Below the pieces are notes generated by a model, which had not been told where the DNA came from, did no database searches, and worked only from the letters and a program-made list of their open reading frames with translations. Below, piece by piece: positions 31,420 to 39,528 of a stretch of 52,776 nt of DNA (position 1 is its first letter; each line of letters opens with the position of its first letter). This DNA comes from Microvirga puerhi. Its GTDB lineage: Bacteria; Pseudomonadota; Alphaproteobacteria; Rhizobiales; Beijerinckiaceae. The DNA lies in contig NZ_JAIRBM010000028.1 in the NCBI RefSeq assembly GCF_020089865.1, positions 1 through 52,776 of the forward strand, read 5' to 3'. A program made the translations under genes and the position numbers.

Positions 31420-31797
31420 ATGTTTGACCACGTCAAATTCGGAGTCAGCGACTATGCGGCGAGCAAAGCGTTCTTTCTCAAGGCACTCGAACCGCTCGGC
31501 GTAGCTGTTGTCTGGGAGGGGCCGTTGGGTGTCGAGCTTAGCCCAAAGGGTAAGGCTTCATTGTGCCTGTACCAAACCGAAGAGAAACCGGCGCATCTTC
31601 ACTTGGCGTTCGCGGCCGAGAACCGCCAGCAAGTCGAAGCTTTCTATCGCGCAGCTCTAGAGGCGGGTGGTAAAGACAACGGTGAGCCTGGTCTGCGCCC
31701 GCACTACCACGCGAACTACTATGCAGCTTTCGTCACTGGTCCGGACGGGCACAACATTGAAGTGGTTTGCCACAAACCCGAGGCCGTAAGCCTTTAA
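31420..31797 (+). CDS. VOC-family (glyoxalase/dioxygenase-fold) protein
   Basis: The 125-residue single-domain protein begins MFDHVKFGVSDYAASKAFF and shows the paired beta-alpha-beta-beta-beta pattern. Candidate metal ligands are His4, the His of HLHLAF, and the Glu of NIEVVCH. CAGGAGA lies just before the ATG. VOC proteins include glyoxalases, dioxygenases and antibiotic-binding proteins; no activity can be assigned. It stands alone between intergenic stretches. Confidence 0.85.
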   Translation: MFDHVKFGVSDYAASKAFFLKALEPLGVAVVWEGPLGVELSPKGKASLCLYQTEEKPAHLHLAFAAENRQQVEAFYRAALEAGGKDNGEPGLRPHYHANYYAAFVTGPDGHNIEVVCHKPEAVSL

Positions 31798-32124
31798 TAA
31801 ACATGGCACTCAATGGCGCTTCCACTCGCAAGGTCAGGAATTGGCGCGAGGCAGACGAAAGCCGAGTGTCGGTAGTTGCGGAGAGAGCGGACCCACACAC
31901 GGCCAGAGGTAAAGGCTCAGGTTGACCATGAACGGACGTTTCTCTCAGCTTCGGCCGCGGTTTACCCGGCGTCGCTTTTCCGTCGAAACAGGAAGGCATA
32001 TCCTATTCGCATAAGTGAAAGTCCTGCGTTGGACTTGGGCTCACGACGAGCCGCCTTCGATCGACAGCTTTGCTGACGTCGCTTCCTTACCCGAGTGATT
32101 TGCGTAGCCAACGGAGCCTTGCGC
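31798..32124. other. Intergenic region, nothing recognised
   Basis: The 327 bp contain no credible coding frame. The composition and broken frames look like decayed intergenic sequence. The next gene has a modest GGAG ribosome binding site. Confidence 0.4.
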
Positions 32125-33408
32125 ATGACACACGTCCGGGGATGGTGCATCCGGCTTTTCTGCCTCACAAGCTTAATCGGACCTGGGCTGCTCCTGACGG
32201 GCTGCGATCAGGTGTACGCCCAGGAGACCCCGGCGCGGGAGCTGGTGGTAGCAACGAAGGAGGCCGCCCCCTTTGCTATCAAGGCACCGGATGGCACCTG
32301 GAAAGGCATCAGCATCGAACTCTGGCGGAAGATCGCCGAGCAGGCCAAGCTATCTTACAGGTTTGTCGAAGACACCTCCGTCGAAGGGCTTCTCGAGGGC
32401 ACGGCGGCGGGACGTTACGATGCTGCCGTCGCCGCTCTGACCATCACGGCCGAGCGGGACCGGATCCTCGATTTCAGCCAGCCCTTCTATCTCAGCGGGC
32501 TGGGCATTGCCGTTCCCTCGGCCTCACCGACTGCCTGGATGCTCATTGTCCGGACACTGACCTCGGTCGGCTTCCTTCAGGCGATCCTAGCCCTGATCGG
32601 CCTGACGCTCGTGGTCGGTCTGCTGATCTGGTTCATCGAGCGTCGCCACAACGAGGATTTCGGCGGGGGAGTGATCAAGGGATTAGGCACGAGCATCTGG
32701 TGGTCGGCAGAAGCGATGACCCAGGCTAGCACGGGACATCTCACCCCCAAGACAGGCCTCGGGCGAGCCCTGGCGATTCTGTGGATGGTCGCCTCGATCG
32801 TCGCCATCGCGGTGTTCACCGCAAGCGTTACCTCGACCCTGACGGCGGGCAAGCTGCAAGGGCTGGTCACCACCGTGAACGACCTCACATCCGTTCGGGT
32901 CGGAGCGGTCCAGGGATCGGCGACCGAACAGTACCTCACGGCACGCAGAATCCCTTACAGGCGGTTTCCCTCGCCCCAGGGCGGGCTGGCCGCGATCCGG
33001 AACGGGACGCTGGACGCCTTCGTCTACGACAAGCCTCTGCTGGCCTGGATCGTGCGAGAGCAGTTCGCCTCATCCATCACCATGCTCGACCTGACGTTCG
33101 ATCAGCAGATGTATGGCATCGCTCTGCCGCTCGGCAGCCGATCGACGTGGCGATGCTCGACACGGTCGAGGGAGAGTGGTGGCGCCAGACGCTATTCAGC
33201 TACCTTGGCGAGCGATGAGCCCCTTTGCGGGACGAATGTCCGAACGGGGCACAATGCTGAAGTAAACAGAACCTCCGCGTCAAATAGGGAATCCAGACGT
33301 TCCAATAGGGCGGGGGAATTTCAGAGCCTGATCCATGGGAGACTTCCGGAAGCGTTCCATTCAAACTCCCGTAATCCGGACGACTGGCGATACATGGCGT
33401 TGGGATGA
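32125..33408 (+). CDS. Glutamate-receptor-channel-like protein, frameshifted near its 3' end
   Basis: The layout is that of prokaryotic ionotropic glutamate receptors. A signal peptide or lipobox (LLLTGC) opens the protein, then a family 3 solute-binding lobe begins VVATKEAAPFAIKAPDGTWKG. A pore module follows (about 150-245): helix LTSVGFLQAILALIGLTLVV, pore loop SIWWSAEAMTQASTGHLTPKT and helix ILWMVASIVAIAVFTASVTS. The second binding lobe ends the protein. Two anomalies stand out. The usual TVGYG filter position reads QASTG. After GIALPLG (about 33131-33137) the conserved C-terminus continues in another frame (QPIDVAMLDTVEGEWW... to a stop at 33218), while the original frame runs into unrelated residues to 33408. 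The ancestral gene was therefore about 32125-33218. Confidence 0.75.
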   Translation: MTHVRGWCIRLFCLTSLIGPGLLLTGCDQVYAQETPARELVVATKEAAPFAIKAPDGTWKGISIELWRKIAEQAKLSYRFVEDTSVEGLLEGTAAGRYDAAVAALTITAERDRILDFSQPFYLSGLGIAVPSASPTAWMLIVRTLTSVGFLQAILALIGLTLVVGLLIWFIERRHNEDFGGGVIKGLGTSIWWSAEAMTQASTGHLTPKTGLGRALAILWMVASIVAIAVFTASVTSTLTAGKLQGLVTTVNDLTSVRVGAVQGSATEQYLTARRIPYRRFPSPQGGLAAIRNGTLDAFVYDKPLLAWIVREQFASSITMLDLTFDQQMYGIALPLGSRSTWRCSTRSRESGGARRYSATLASDEPLCGTNVRTGHNAEVNRTSASNRESRRSNRAGEFQSLIHGRLPEAFHSNSRNPDDWRYMALG

Positions 33409-33423
33409 CGCCAAGCATGGACC

Positions 33424-35019
33424 TTAAACTGGAAGCCTCTCATCGCCTCGCCAGCGCAAGTCTGCACCCGCTTGCTGTAACACCGCCTGAAATTCCTCGA
33501 GAATGCCGTCACTCTCCTGAACCGCTCGTGGAGCGAAGCTGCGTCGCACGCAGAAGGCCGCCAGACGCCCTGCTGCCTCACCTATGGACCACTCGGCGGG
33601 ATGGACACGATAGCATCCGTTGGTGATGTGGGTCGTTCCGATCGTCTTGCCCGCCGCTATCAAGTTCTCGACCCGCTCAGGAATGAGCGCACCGAGCGGT
33701 ATCTCGAACGGATGCGAAGCCACATCGAGATAGGGATCTCCGTCCGTCGTTGGATGGAGATCGATGCGATAGGCTCCGGTTCCCACGCTATCGCGATAAC
33801 TGATCGCTCCCGCATCGCCTCGCACGGACACGGCTAAATCTTGTTCGACCACCGTCGTTACGGCGCGGAGACGCCTTGCCTCTCGGATGTAGGGCGCCTG
33901 TGCAAGCCCGTCGTCCGTGCCGAGCACATCGGGGCGCAGCCTCAATCCCGAATATCCGATACCCCCGTCGGGACGCGGCGCCTCCGTCTGCAACCAATAG
34001 AACAAGGACAGGCTCAGGGCGCGTGCACGGGCCCGATGGACCTCTGCATCTGGTACGCCGAACAGCGGTCCCTCGAGGTAGTCATTCATCGGCCAGTTCA
34101 CGAGCGTAACGTCGCTCGGGAAATATCCGCTTTCGAACTGGCTTCGATCGAGGATGCGCCGGTAGCTCCAGAGATCCGGCTGACGCAGAGCCTCCTCGTG
34201 AGATTCCCTTTCGGCAAAATTGGGCCGAAATCGCGGTGTTACAGGCTTCAATGTCCGCGGATTGGGATAGGTCCAGCTCAGGAGCGGCCCAGGCCAGCCC
34301 GGGGGAGTGACTTTACGCCAATAATCGTAGTCCGCTGGACGGTCGATCACGTGATTAGCGTCGACATGGTCCATGGCGAAGACCACCGTGACGCCCTGCA
34401 TAGCGAGTGGGCGAGCCGTCGAGGGGGCGCTTGGCTCGCCTGTATCCGACGTGGATTCGATCCCGGTTCTATGCTCGACCTGTGCGAGCGGCAGCAGATC
34501 CCCACATTCCGTCGCCTCCAGGAAGTAGGAAGCCTCGATGACGATCTCGACGCCATCCGAGAGCCTTACGCTTGCCGCCGCGATCCGGTCCCCATGTGTT
34601 TGCGCCGAAACGAGCTCCGCCCGGCGATGTATCGTGAGCCGGCCCGCTACGACGTGCGGGAGAAGCATCGACTCGAGTATCGCGTGGGAAACGCGGGGGT
34701 CGTGACACAAGGGCGAGACCCAGCCGCCTCCCGGATTGAGATTCGGGTCTGCTGTCCCCCCGGGCTTGAGAGGGAAGAACCGACGATAGTGCGCTCTGAC
34801 GGCTTCGCGGAAGCTTCGGTAAAGGGCCGTGGAACCATGACTCTCGATCCAAGGGTGCTCGTCCGGCGGGACGGCCTGGGATGTCAACTGACCGCCGATC
34901 CAGTCGTACGGCTCGATCATGATGGCGCGGCACCCCATGGAACATGCGGCCAGTGCGGACGCCACCCCTCCAACCCCGCCACCGAGGATAAGGATGTCTG
35001 TGCGGATATTTTGCATCAT
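33424..35019 (-). CDS. FAD-dependent oxidoreductase (FAD_oxidored family)
   Basis: The 531-residue protein has an N-terminal dinucleotide-binding GGGVGGVASALAA motif (about 13-25), an Asp/Glu-type strand end in IMIEPYDWIGGQLTSQ, and C-terminal AAGKTIGTTHITNGCYRVHP followed by EWSIGEAAGRLAA. Homologues (PF12831-type) are often mis-named xanthan lyase. It should oxidise a sugar or sugar acid using FAD. It is the last gene of the ten-gene operon, 3 bp after the GntR gene stop, so it belongs to the same pathway as the kinase and epimerase. No signal peptide is evident. Confidence 0.85.
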   Translation of the reverse strand: MMQNIRTDILILGGGVGGVASALAACSMGCRAIMIEPYDWIGGQLTSQAVPPDEHPWIESHGSTALYRSFREAVRAHYRRFFPLKPGGTADPNLNPGGGWVSPLCHDPRVSHAILESMLLPHVVAGRLTIHRRAELVSAQTHGDRIAAASVRLSDGVEIVIEASYFLEATECGDLLPLAQVEHRTGIESTSDTGEPSAPSTARPLAMQGVTVVFAMDHVDANHVIDRPADYDYWRKVTPPGWPGPLLSWTYPNPRTLKPVTPRFRPNFAERESHEEALRQPDLWSYRRILDRSQFESGYFPSDVTLVNWPMNDYLEGPLFGVPDAEVHRARARALSLSLFYWLQTEAPRPDGGIGYSGLRLRPDVLGTDDGLAQAPYIREARRLRAVTTVVEQDLAVSVRGDAGAISYRDSVGTGAYRIDLHPTTDGDPYLDVASHPFEIPLGALIPERVENLIAAGKTIGTTHITNGCYRVHPAEWSIGEAAGRLAAFCVRRSFAPRAVQESDGILEEFQAVLQQAGADLRWRGDERLPV

Positions 35020-35022
35020 TGC

Positions 35023-35733
35023 TTACTCGCGAGGGGTGGCGTCGCGCCGGATTGTCATGAAGAAATCGTACCGGTCACCACGGTAAGTCGTGACGGCACG
35101 CTCGATTGCGCGGTGACGGGGGTCGAATCCGATCCGGCAAACCTCCAGGAGAGGCGCGTTGCGTGAAACCTGAAGAAGCCGTGCCTGCGCCGCGGTTGGC
35201 GCCACCGCCCTCACGTGCTGACGCGCAAAGACCACTTCGACCCCATATTGCCGCCGCATGATGTCGTAGAGGGATCCTGAGAGATCCTCGCGCAGCAGAC
35301 CGGGAAAGTACTCGGCGGGAAGATGAACCTGCTCGATGCACATCGGCGCCCCGTCGGCAGTACGCAGCCGATCAATGCAATGCAGCAGGCTTCCCGGGGC
35401 GAGGCTGAATTCCTCGGCTATGCTGCCTTCTGCGAGGGCTTGGCGGACGTTGAGCACCGTGGTCGCCGGGTGCATCCCCCGTTCGACCATATCCTCCGTG
35501 AAGCTGGTCAATCCGGTTCCCTTGGAGATGCGCCTGTCCGAGACGAAGGTGCCCTTTCCCCTCACGCTATAGATCAAGCCCGCTTCCGTCAGCTCGCGCA
35601 GCCATTGCCGGAGGCTGGTTCGGCTCACGCCCAATTCCTCGGCAAGGTCGCGCTCGCGCGGCAACATCTCGTGCGGTGCCATCGCATACACTCTTTGGGA
35701 AAGTGCCTCCCGGACGTCCCGCAATCGGCTCAT
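35023..35733 (-). CDS. GntR-family regulator with UTRA domain
   Basis: The 236-residue protein has an N-terminal winged helix (RDLAEELGVSRTSLRQWLRELTEAGLIYSVRGKGTFV, about 27-63) and a C-terminal UTRA (HutC-type) ligand domain with LLHCIDRLRTADGAPMCIEQVHLPAEYFPG. UTRA regulators commonly sense amino-sugar phosphates (as NagR does). Its ATG overlaps the stop of the epimerase gene, and it is transcribed within the operon. The two dyads upstream of the operon's first gene match the HutC-type pattern GT-N-TA-N-AC, so autoregulation is likely. Confidence 0.9.
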   Translation of the reverse strand: MSRLRDVREALSQRVYAMAPHEMLPRERDLAEELGVSRTSLRQWLRELTEAGLIYSVRGKGTFVSDRRISKGTGLTSFTEDMVERGMHPATTVLNVRQALAEGSIAEEFSLAPGSLLHCIDRLRTADGAPMCIEQVHLPAEYFPGLLREDLSGSLYDIMRRQYGVEVVFARQHVRAVAPTAAQARLLQVSRNAPLLEVCRIGFDPRHRAIERAVTTYRGDRYDFFMTIRRDATPRE

Positions 35734-36458
35734 GCTTCCTCTCCGACTGACTCAGCCGAAAATGGCTGGATTCGAGCTTCAACCAGACGACGGGTCAGCG
35801 CTAAAGGGTCGGTGATGGCTCCGCCGACAACCACGCTCCATGCTCCAACCTGGAAGGCGGCCCGAACATGTTCGGGGGTTCGGTAGCGGCCTTCGGCGAT
35901 AACCGGCACCTTCAGACGCCGACACAGCTCTTCCACAAGGCCGAGATCGGGCTCCTGCGGAACGGGGCCGCCGGTGTATCCCGACAGCGTGGTCCCGACC
36001 AGGTCAGCACCCGCCTCAACCGCTGCCAACGCGGCATCGATATGGTCGACGTCAGCCATGAACAGCGCTCCGGCCCGATGCGTCGCGGCGACGAGCTGCC
36101 GTGTGGTCTCTCCGGAGGCCCTGGCGCGTCCTGTCGCGTCCGCGGCGACGATCTGGGCGCCTGACGAGGCAAGGGCCTCCACATCGTCGACACGGGGCGT
36201 GATGTACACAGGGCTCCCAGGCTCGTCCCGTTTGATGAGTCCGATGACCGGGCGCCCGAGCCTTACGATAGCCTGGACGTCGTCACAGCCCTGCGCGCGG
36301 ATCCCTGCCGCGCCTCCCATGATCGCCGCCTCTGCCATCGCGACCATGTGGGATGTGCCGCGCATCGGGCTGCCCACTGGGGCCTGACAGGAAACCACCA
36401 AGTGTCCGCGCAGCGCAGCGAGGCTATCGTCCCGGGCGCTGGGTCCGAGAAGTCCCAT
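35730..36458 (-). CDS. nanE: N-acetylmannosamine-6-phosphate 2-epimerase (NanE-like)
   Basis: The 242-residue TIM-barrel enzyme carries LVVSCQAPVGSPMRG at its start, GLIKRDEPGSPVYITP with the catalytic-type Lys, ADVDHIDAALAAVEAGADLVGTTLSGYTG and VIAEGRYRTPEH, all recognisable NanE segments. It interconverts N-acetylmannosamine-6-phosphate and N-acetylglucosamine-6-phosphate. The ATG at 36458 overlaps the kinase stop (TGATG). Next to a BadF/BcrA-type sugar kinase it completes a ManNAc to GlcNAc-6-P route. No nanA (sialate aldolase) is nearby. Confidence 0.88.
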   Translation of the reverse strand: MGLLGPSARDDSLAALRGHLVVSCQAPVGSPMRGTSHMVAMAEAAIMGGAAGIRAQGCDDVQAIVRLGRPVIGLIKRDEPGSPVYITPRVDDVEALASSGAQIVAADATGRARASGETTRQLVAATHRAGALFMADVDHIDAALAAVEAGADLVGTTLSGYTGGPVPQEPDLGLVEELCRRLKVPVIAEGRYRTPEHVRAAFQVGAWSVVVGGAITDPLALTRRLVEARIQPFSAESVGEEA

Positions 36459-37444
36459 CAAACCGTACCTCTCATTGCCGATGCCCGATCGGGTTCCACA
36501 CTGCCCGTCGCCACATCCCGTTCAACCAGGCTTCCGAAAGCGGCGGTGTTGGGCAACATGATCAGCTCGAGAGCTCCCATCAGTGGGTCAGCGATTGCCG
36601 AAACCATGAAGGCTTGTGGGTTCATTTGGCGCAACGTTTCCTCGAAAGTCGATCCGATCAGGTCGAGTGCAGCGAACAGGCCTCCTGTCGCAGCGACGGG
36701 AACGTCCTGTCGATCCATTCCCGACTTGCGCAATGCAAAAGAAACGGTTTGGGCAAGGTGGATACCTGCCTCTGCCCAGATGGCTCTCGCGACCTCATCG
36801 CCCTGCCTGGCAATCTCCGCTATGTCGTAAGCCAGGGCTGCGACGCGATCCGGTGTCACCGCACCACTCCGCCACAGTTCGGGCAGTCGGTCCGCCGGAC
36901 CAAACCGCCTTTCCACGGCATCGAGGAGACGTCCACGAATGCCCGCATCCCGTCCTCTCAAAGCCCGTCGGATACCCTCGCGTCCGATCCAGTAGCCGGA
37001 TCCGTGGTCACCGAGTTCTCCGCCCCATCCGTCAGCACGACCCCAACGGCTCTCCATATCCGTTGCAAGCGCCACGGTACCGGTCCCAGCCGCCACGACA
37101 GCACCGGCGCGAGGCCCAAGTGCACCGAGGTAGGCAGTGACGCTGTCGTCCGCGGCAGTCACGGACACGGGACAGCAGGTTCCGCTAAGCGCCGTGGAAA
37201 GCTCCTGTATCGGCACCGGATTCCCGTTCAATCCCGTCATGCCAATTCCGATATGGACATGGGCGTCCGCTGGAATTGACGCAGCCTTGATGCCATTTGC
37301 GACGGCCGTCACCACGCCAGGCAGGCCGGCGGACCAGAACCCCGCAGCCTCAAAGCGCTCCACCCGCGATCCACAACGGACCATGAGCCGGGTTCCCCCT
37401 TGGCCGACATCGATTCCAACATGCATGTCGTCATTCGTCGTCAT
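36458..37444 (-). CDS. BadF/BadG/BcrA-type N-acetylhexosamine kinase
   Basis: The 328-residue protein has the actin-like ATPase fold with phosphate-1 motif VGIDVGQGGTRLMVR (about 8-22) and phosphate-2 VVAAGTGTVALA, typical of BadF/BcrA-family sugar kinases including GlcNAc kinases. Placed before a NanE epimerase, it most likely phosphorylates ManNAc or another N-acetylhexosamine at O6. Its ATG at 37444 overlaps the stop of the upstream ABC ATPase gene (ATGA); a second ATG at 37426 is less likely. The exact sugar is inferred from the neighbour. Confidence 0.85.
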   Translation of the reverse strand: MTTNDDMHVGIDVGQGGTRLMVRCGSRVERFEAAGFWSAGLPGVVTAVANGIKAASIPADAHVHIGIGMTGLNGNPVPIQELSTALSGTCCPVSVTAADDSVTAYLGALGPRAGAVVAAGTGTVALATDMESRWGRADGWGGELGDHGSGYWIGREGIRRALRGRDAGIRGRLLDAVERRFGPADRLPELWRSGAVTPDRVAALAYDIAEIARQGDEVARAIWAEAGIHLAQTVSFALRKSGMDRQDVPVAATGGLFAALDLIGSTFEETLRQMNPQAFMVSAIADPLMGALELIMLPNTAAFGSLVERDVATGSVEPDRASAMRGTV

Positions 37445-38460
37445 GGCGTCCCAATAGGTGCCGCCTCGGCGACGACCTCCTCCGCGAAGTGGCAGGCCGT
37501 TTTCCGACCGGCCACCTCTCTCAATTTCGGTTCTTCGATACGGCACCGCGCACGCGCCATCCAACAGCGCGTGTGGAAGCGACATCCGGGCGGTGGCGCG
37601 AGCGGCGAAGGCAACTCACCCTTCAAGACGATCCGTGACGGTCGCGACACTGCCCAAGGCCGCGACACCGGGGCGGCCGACATCAGGGCCAGGGTGTAGG
37701 GATGGGCTGGTCTCGCGTAGATCGGACCGATGGGTCCGGTTTCCACGATCCGGCCGAGGTACATCACTGCGATCGTGTCACTGACATGCCTGACGACGGA
37801 CAGGTCATGAGCGATGAACACGTAAGTCAGGCCAAGCTCATGCTGGAGCTCGGCCAGCAGATTGAGGGTCTGTGCCTGGACGGACACGTCCAGCGCGCTG
37901 ACCGGTTCGTCGCACACCAGCAGGCGTGGGCGTAGCGCAAGGGCACGGGCAATGCCGATGCGTTGCCTCTGCCCACCTGAAAACTGGTGCGGGAAACGGT
38001 TCGAAAGTGCCGGGTCGAGGCCGACCCTTCGCATCAGCAGCGCTGTCTCGGCCTTGCGCTCGGATTCAGGCACCAGGTCCGGATGAACCAGCCAACCTTC
38101 CCCAATGATCTGCTCGACCGTTTTGCGCGGATTGAGCGACGCGAAAGGGTCTTGGTAGATCATCTGGATGTGGCGTGCGAGCTGCCGGCGTCTTTTCGGC
38201 GTCGCGAGCTCGATCCGCTCTCCAGCGAAGGAGATAGCCCCGGAATTTGGCGTTTCGAGCCCTATGATCGCCCGTGCCGTCGTCGACTTGCCGCATCCTG
38301 ACTCACCGACGATCCCCAACGTCTTGCCCTGCATCACGCTGAAGCTGACGCCATCGACTCCGCGCACTTCCGCCTTCGTACGGCGCAGGAAGCCCGACCG
38401 GATCGCGAAAGAGACGCGAAGATCCTCGATCGACAGAAGTGGTTCAGGAGACCGGGTCAA
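37441..38460 (-). CDS. Oligopeptide-type ABC transporter ATP-binding protein (DppF-like)
   Basis: The 339-residue ATPase has Walker A GESGCGKS, signature FSGGQRQRIGIARAL, Walker B LLVCDEPVSALD and the Dpp/Opp C-terminal extension with GCRFHTRCWMARARC (a possible Cys-rich cluster). No ATG fits. A TTG at 38460 with GAGGAGG upstream overlaps the end of the DppD-like gene and gives the right N-terminus (LTRSPEPLLSIEDLRVSF). It pairs with the DppD-like ATPase to power the operon's transporter. Confidence 0.88.
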   Translation of the reverse strand: MTRSPEPLLSIEDLRVSFAIRSGFLRRTKAEVRGVDGVSFSVMQGKTLGIVGESGCGKSTTARAIIGLETPNSGAISFAGERIELATPKRRRQLARHIQMIYQDPFASLNPRKTVEQIIGEGWLVHPDLVPESERKAETALLMRRVGLDPALSNRFPHQFSGGQRQRIGIARALALRPRLLVCDEPVSALDVSVQAQTLNLLAELQHELGLTYVFIAHDLSVVRHVSDTIAVMYLGRIVETGPIGPIYARPAHPYTLALMSAAPVSRPWAVSRPSRIVLKGELPSPLAPPPGCRFHTRCWMARARCRIEEPKLREVAGRKTACHFAEEVVAEAAPIGTP

Positions 38461-39448
38461 GGCGAACCACCTCCTCGGCGAAATGACAAGCTGCCTTGCG
38501 GCGGTCGCCCATCGCCCGGAGGGCCGGCCGCTCGACGGAGCAGACGGGCCTCGCGAATGCGCAGCGGGGATGGAAGGGGCAGCCGGAAGGGCGTTCCTTT
38601 GGGTTGGGCGGCATGCCCGGAATGGCTGCGAGGAGTCCGGGCGATTCCTCCAGGGAGGGGATCGAGGACATGAGGCCGCGGGTATAGGGATGCGCGGGAT
38701 TGTCGTAGACATCCCTTACTGGCCCAGTTTCGACGATCCGTCCGGCATACATGACAGCCACGCGATCCGTCACATCCGCGACGACACCCAGGTCATGCGT
38801 GATGAGGAGAAGGGACATGCCCGTCTCCCGTTGGAGATCGCGGATCAGCTCCATGATCTGCGCCTGGACGGTTACGTCGAGGGCCGTGGTCGGCTCGTCG
38901 GCGATGAGAAGCCGGGGTTTCAGAGCAATCGCCATGGCGATGACAAGGCGTTGCCTCATGCCTCCCGAGAACTGGTGCGGGTAGGCGTCGAGGCGGCGTC
39001 GCGCATCCGGAATGCCGACAGCATCGACTACCTCGGCAGCGGCCAGCCATGCAGCCCGCCGATCCAATCCCTGGCGCACGCGGAACAGCTCCGCGATCTG
39101 GTCCCCGACCGTGAAGACGGGATTGAGTGCCGTCAGCGGATCCTGAAACACCATTCCCATCCTGGTGCCGCAGAGATCTCTGGTTCTTGACCGGGGAAGG
39201 CTCACCAAGTCTTCTCCTGCAAACACGATCCGCCCGCTCGTGATCGCGGCATTGCGGGGCAGGAGCGCCATGATGGCCTGCGCTGTGACTGACTTTCCGG
39301 AACCTGACTCTCCGAGAAGAGACAATGTCTCCCCGGCGCGAAGGTCGAACGACACATCCTCGACCGCGAGAAAAGCATCCTCGTTCCCGCCGAAACGCAC
39401 GGCGAGGGAATCCACGGAAAGCAATGTGTCAGCAGGGCGCGTTATCAT
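38444..39448 (-). CDS. Oligopeptide-type ABC transporter ATP-binding protein (DppD-like)
   Basis: The 334-residue ATPase starts MITRPADTLLSVDSLAVRFGG and has Walker A GESGSGKS, signature FSGGMRQRLVIAMAI, Walker B LLIADEPTTALD, and the Opp/Dpp C-terminal segment GCPFHPRCAFARPVC. It is the first of two ATPases in the operon, located 80 bp after the binding-protein gene. Dpp-type ATPases serve peptides, nickel, and some sugars; sialic-acid transporter SatABCD of Haemophilus ducreyi belongs to this class. Confidence 0.9.
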   Translation of the reverse strand: MITRPADTLLSVDSLAVRFGGNEDAFLAVEDVSFDLRAGETLSLLGESGSGKSVTAQAIMALLPRNAAITSGRIVFAGEDLVSLPRSRTRDLCGTRMGMVFQDPLTALNPVFTVGDQIAELFRVRQGLDRRAAWLAAAEVVDAVGIPDARRRLDAYPHQFSGGMRQRLVIAMAIALKPRLLIADEPTTALDVTVQAQIMELIRDLQRETGMSLLLITHDLGVVADVTDRVAVMYAGRIVETGPVRDVYDNPAHPYTRGLMSSIPSLEESPGLLAAIPGMPPNPKERPSGCPFHPRCAFARPVCSVERPALRAMGDRRKAACHFAEEVVRLDPVS

Positions 39449-39528
39449 CGATTTCGGTTTCCGGGGTTGCGGGGGCGGGAAGGGCGCCCCCGCTCGACCC
39501 AGTCGCGGGACAGCAGACTAGTCGTGGG

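Noticed and set aside
33841..35166. 441-residue plus-strand open frame
   Set aside because: Antisense to the FAD oxidoreductase with clear cofactor motifs.
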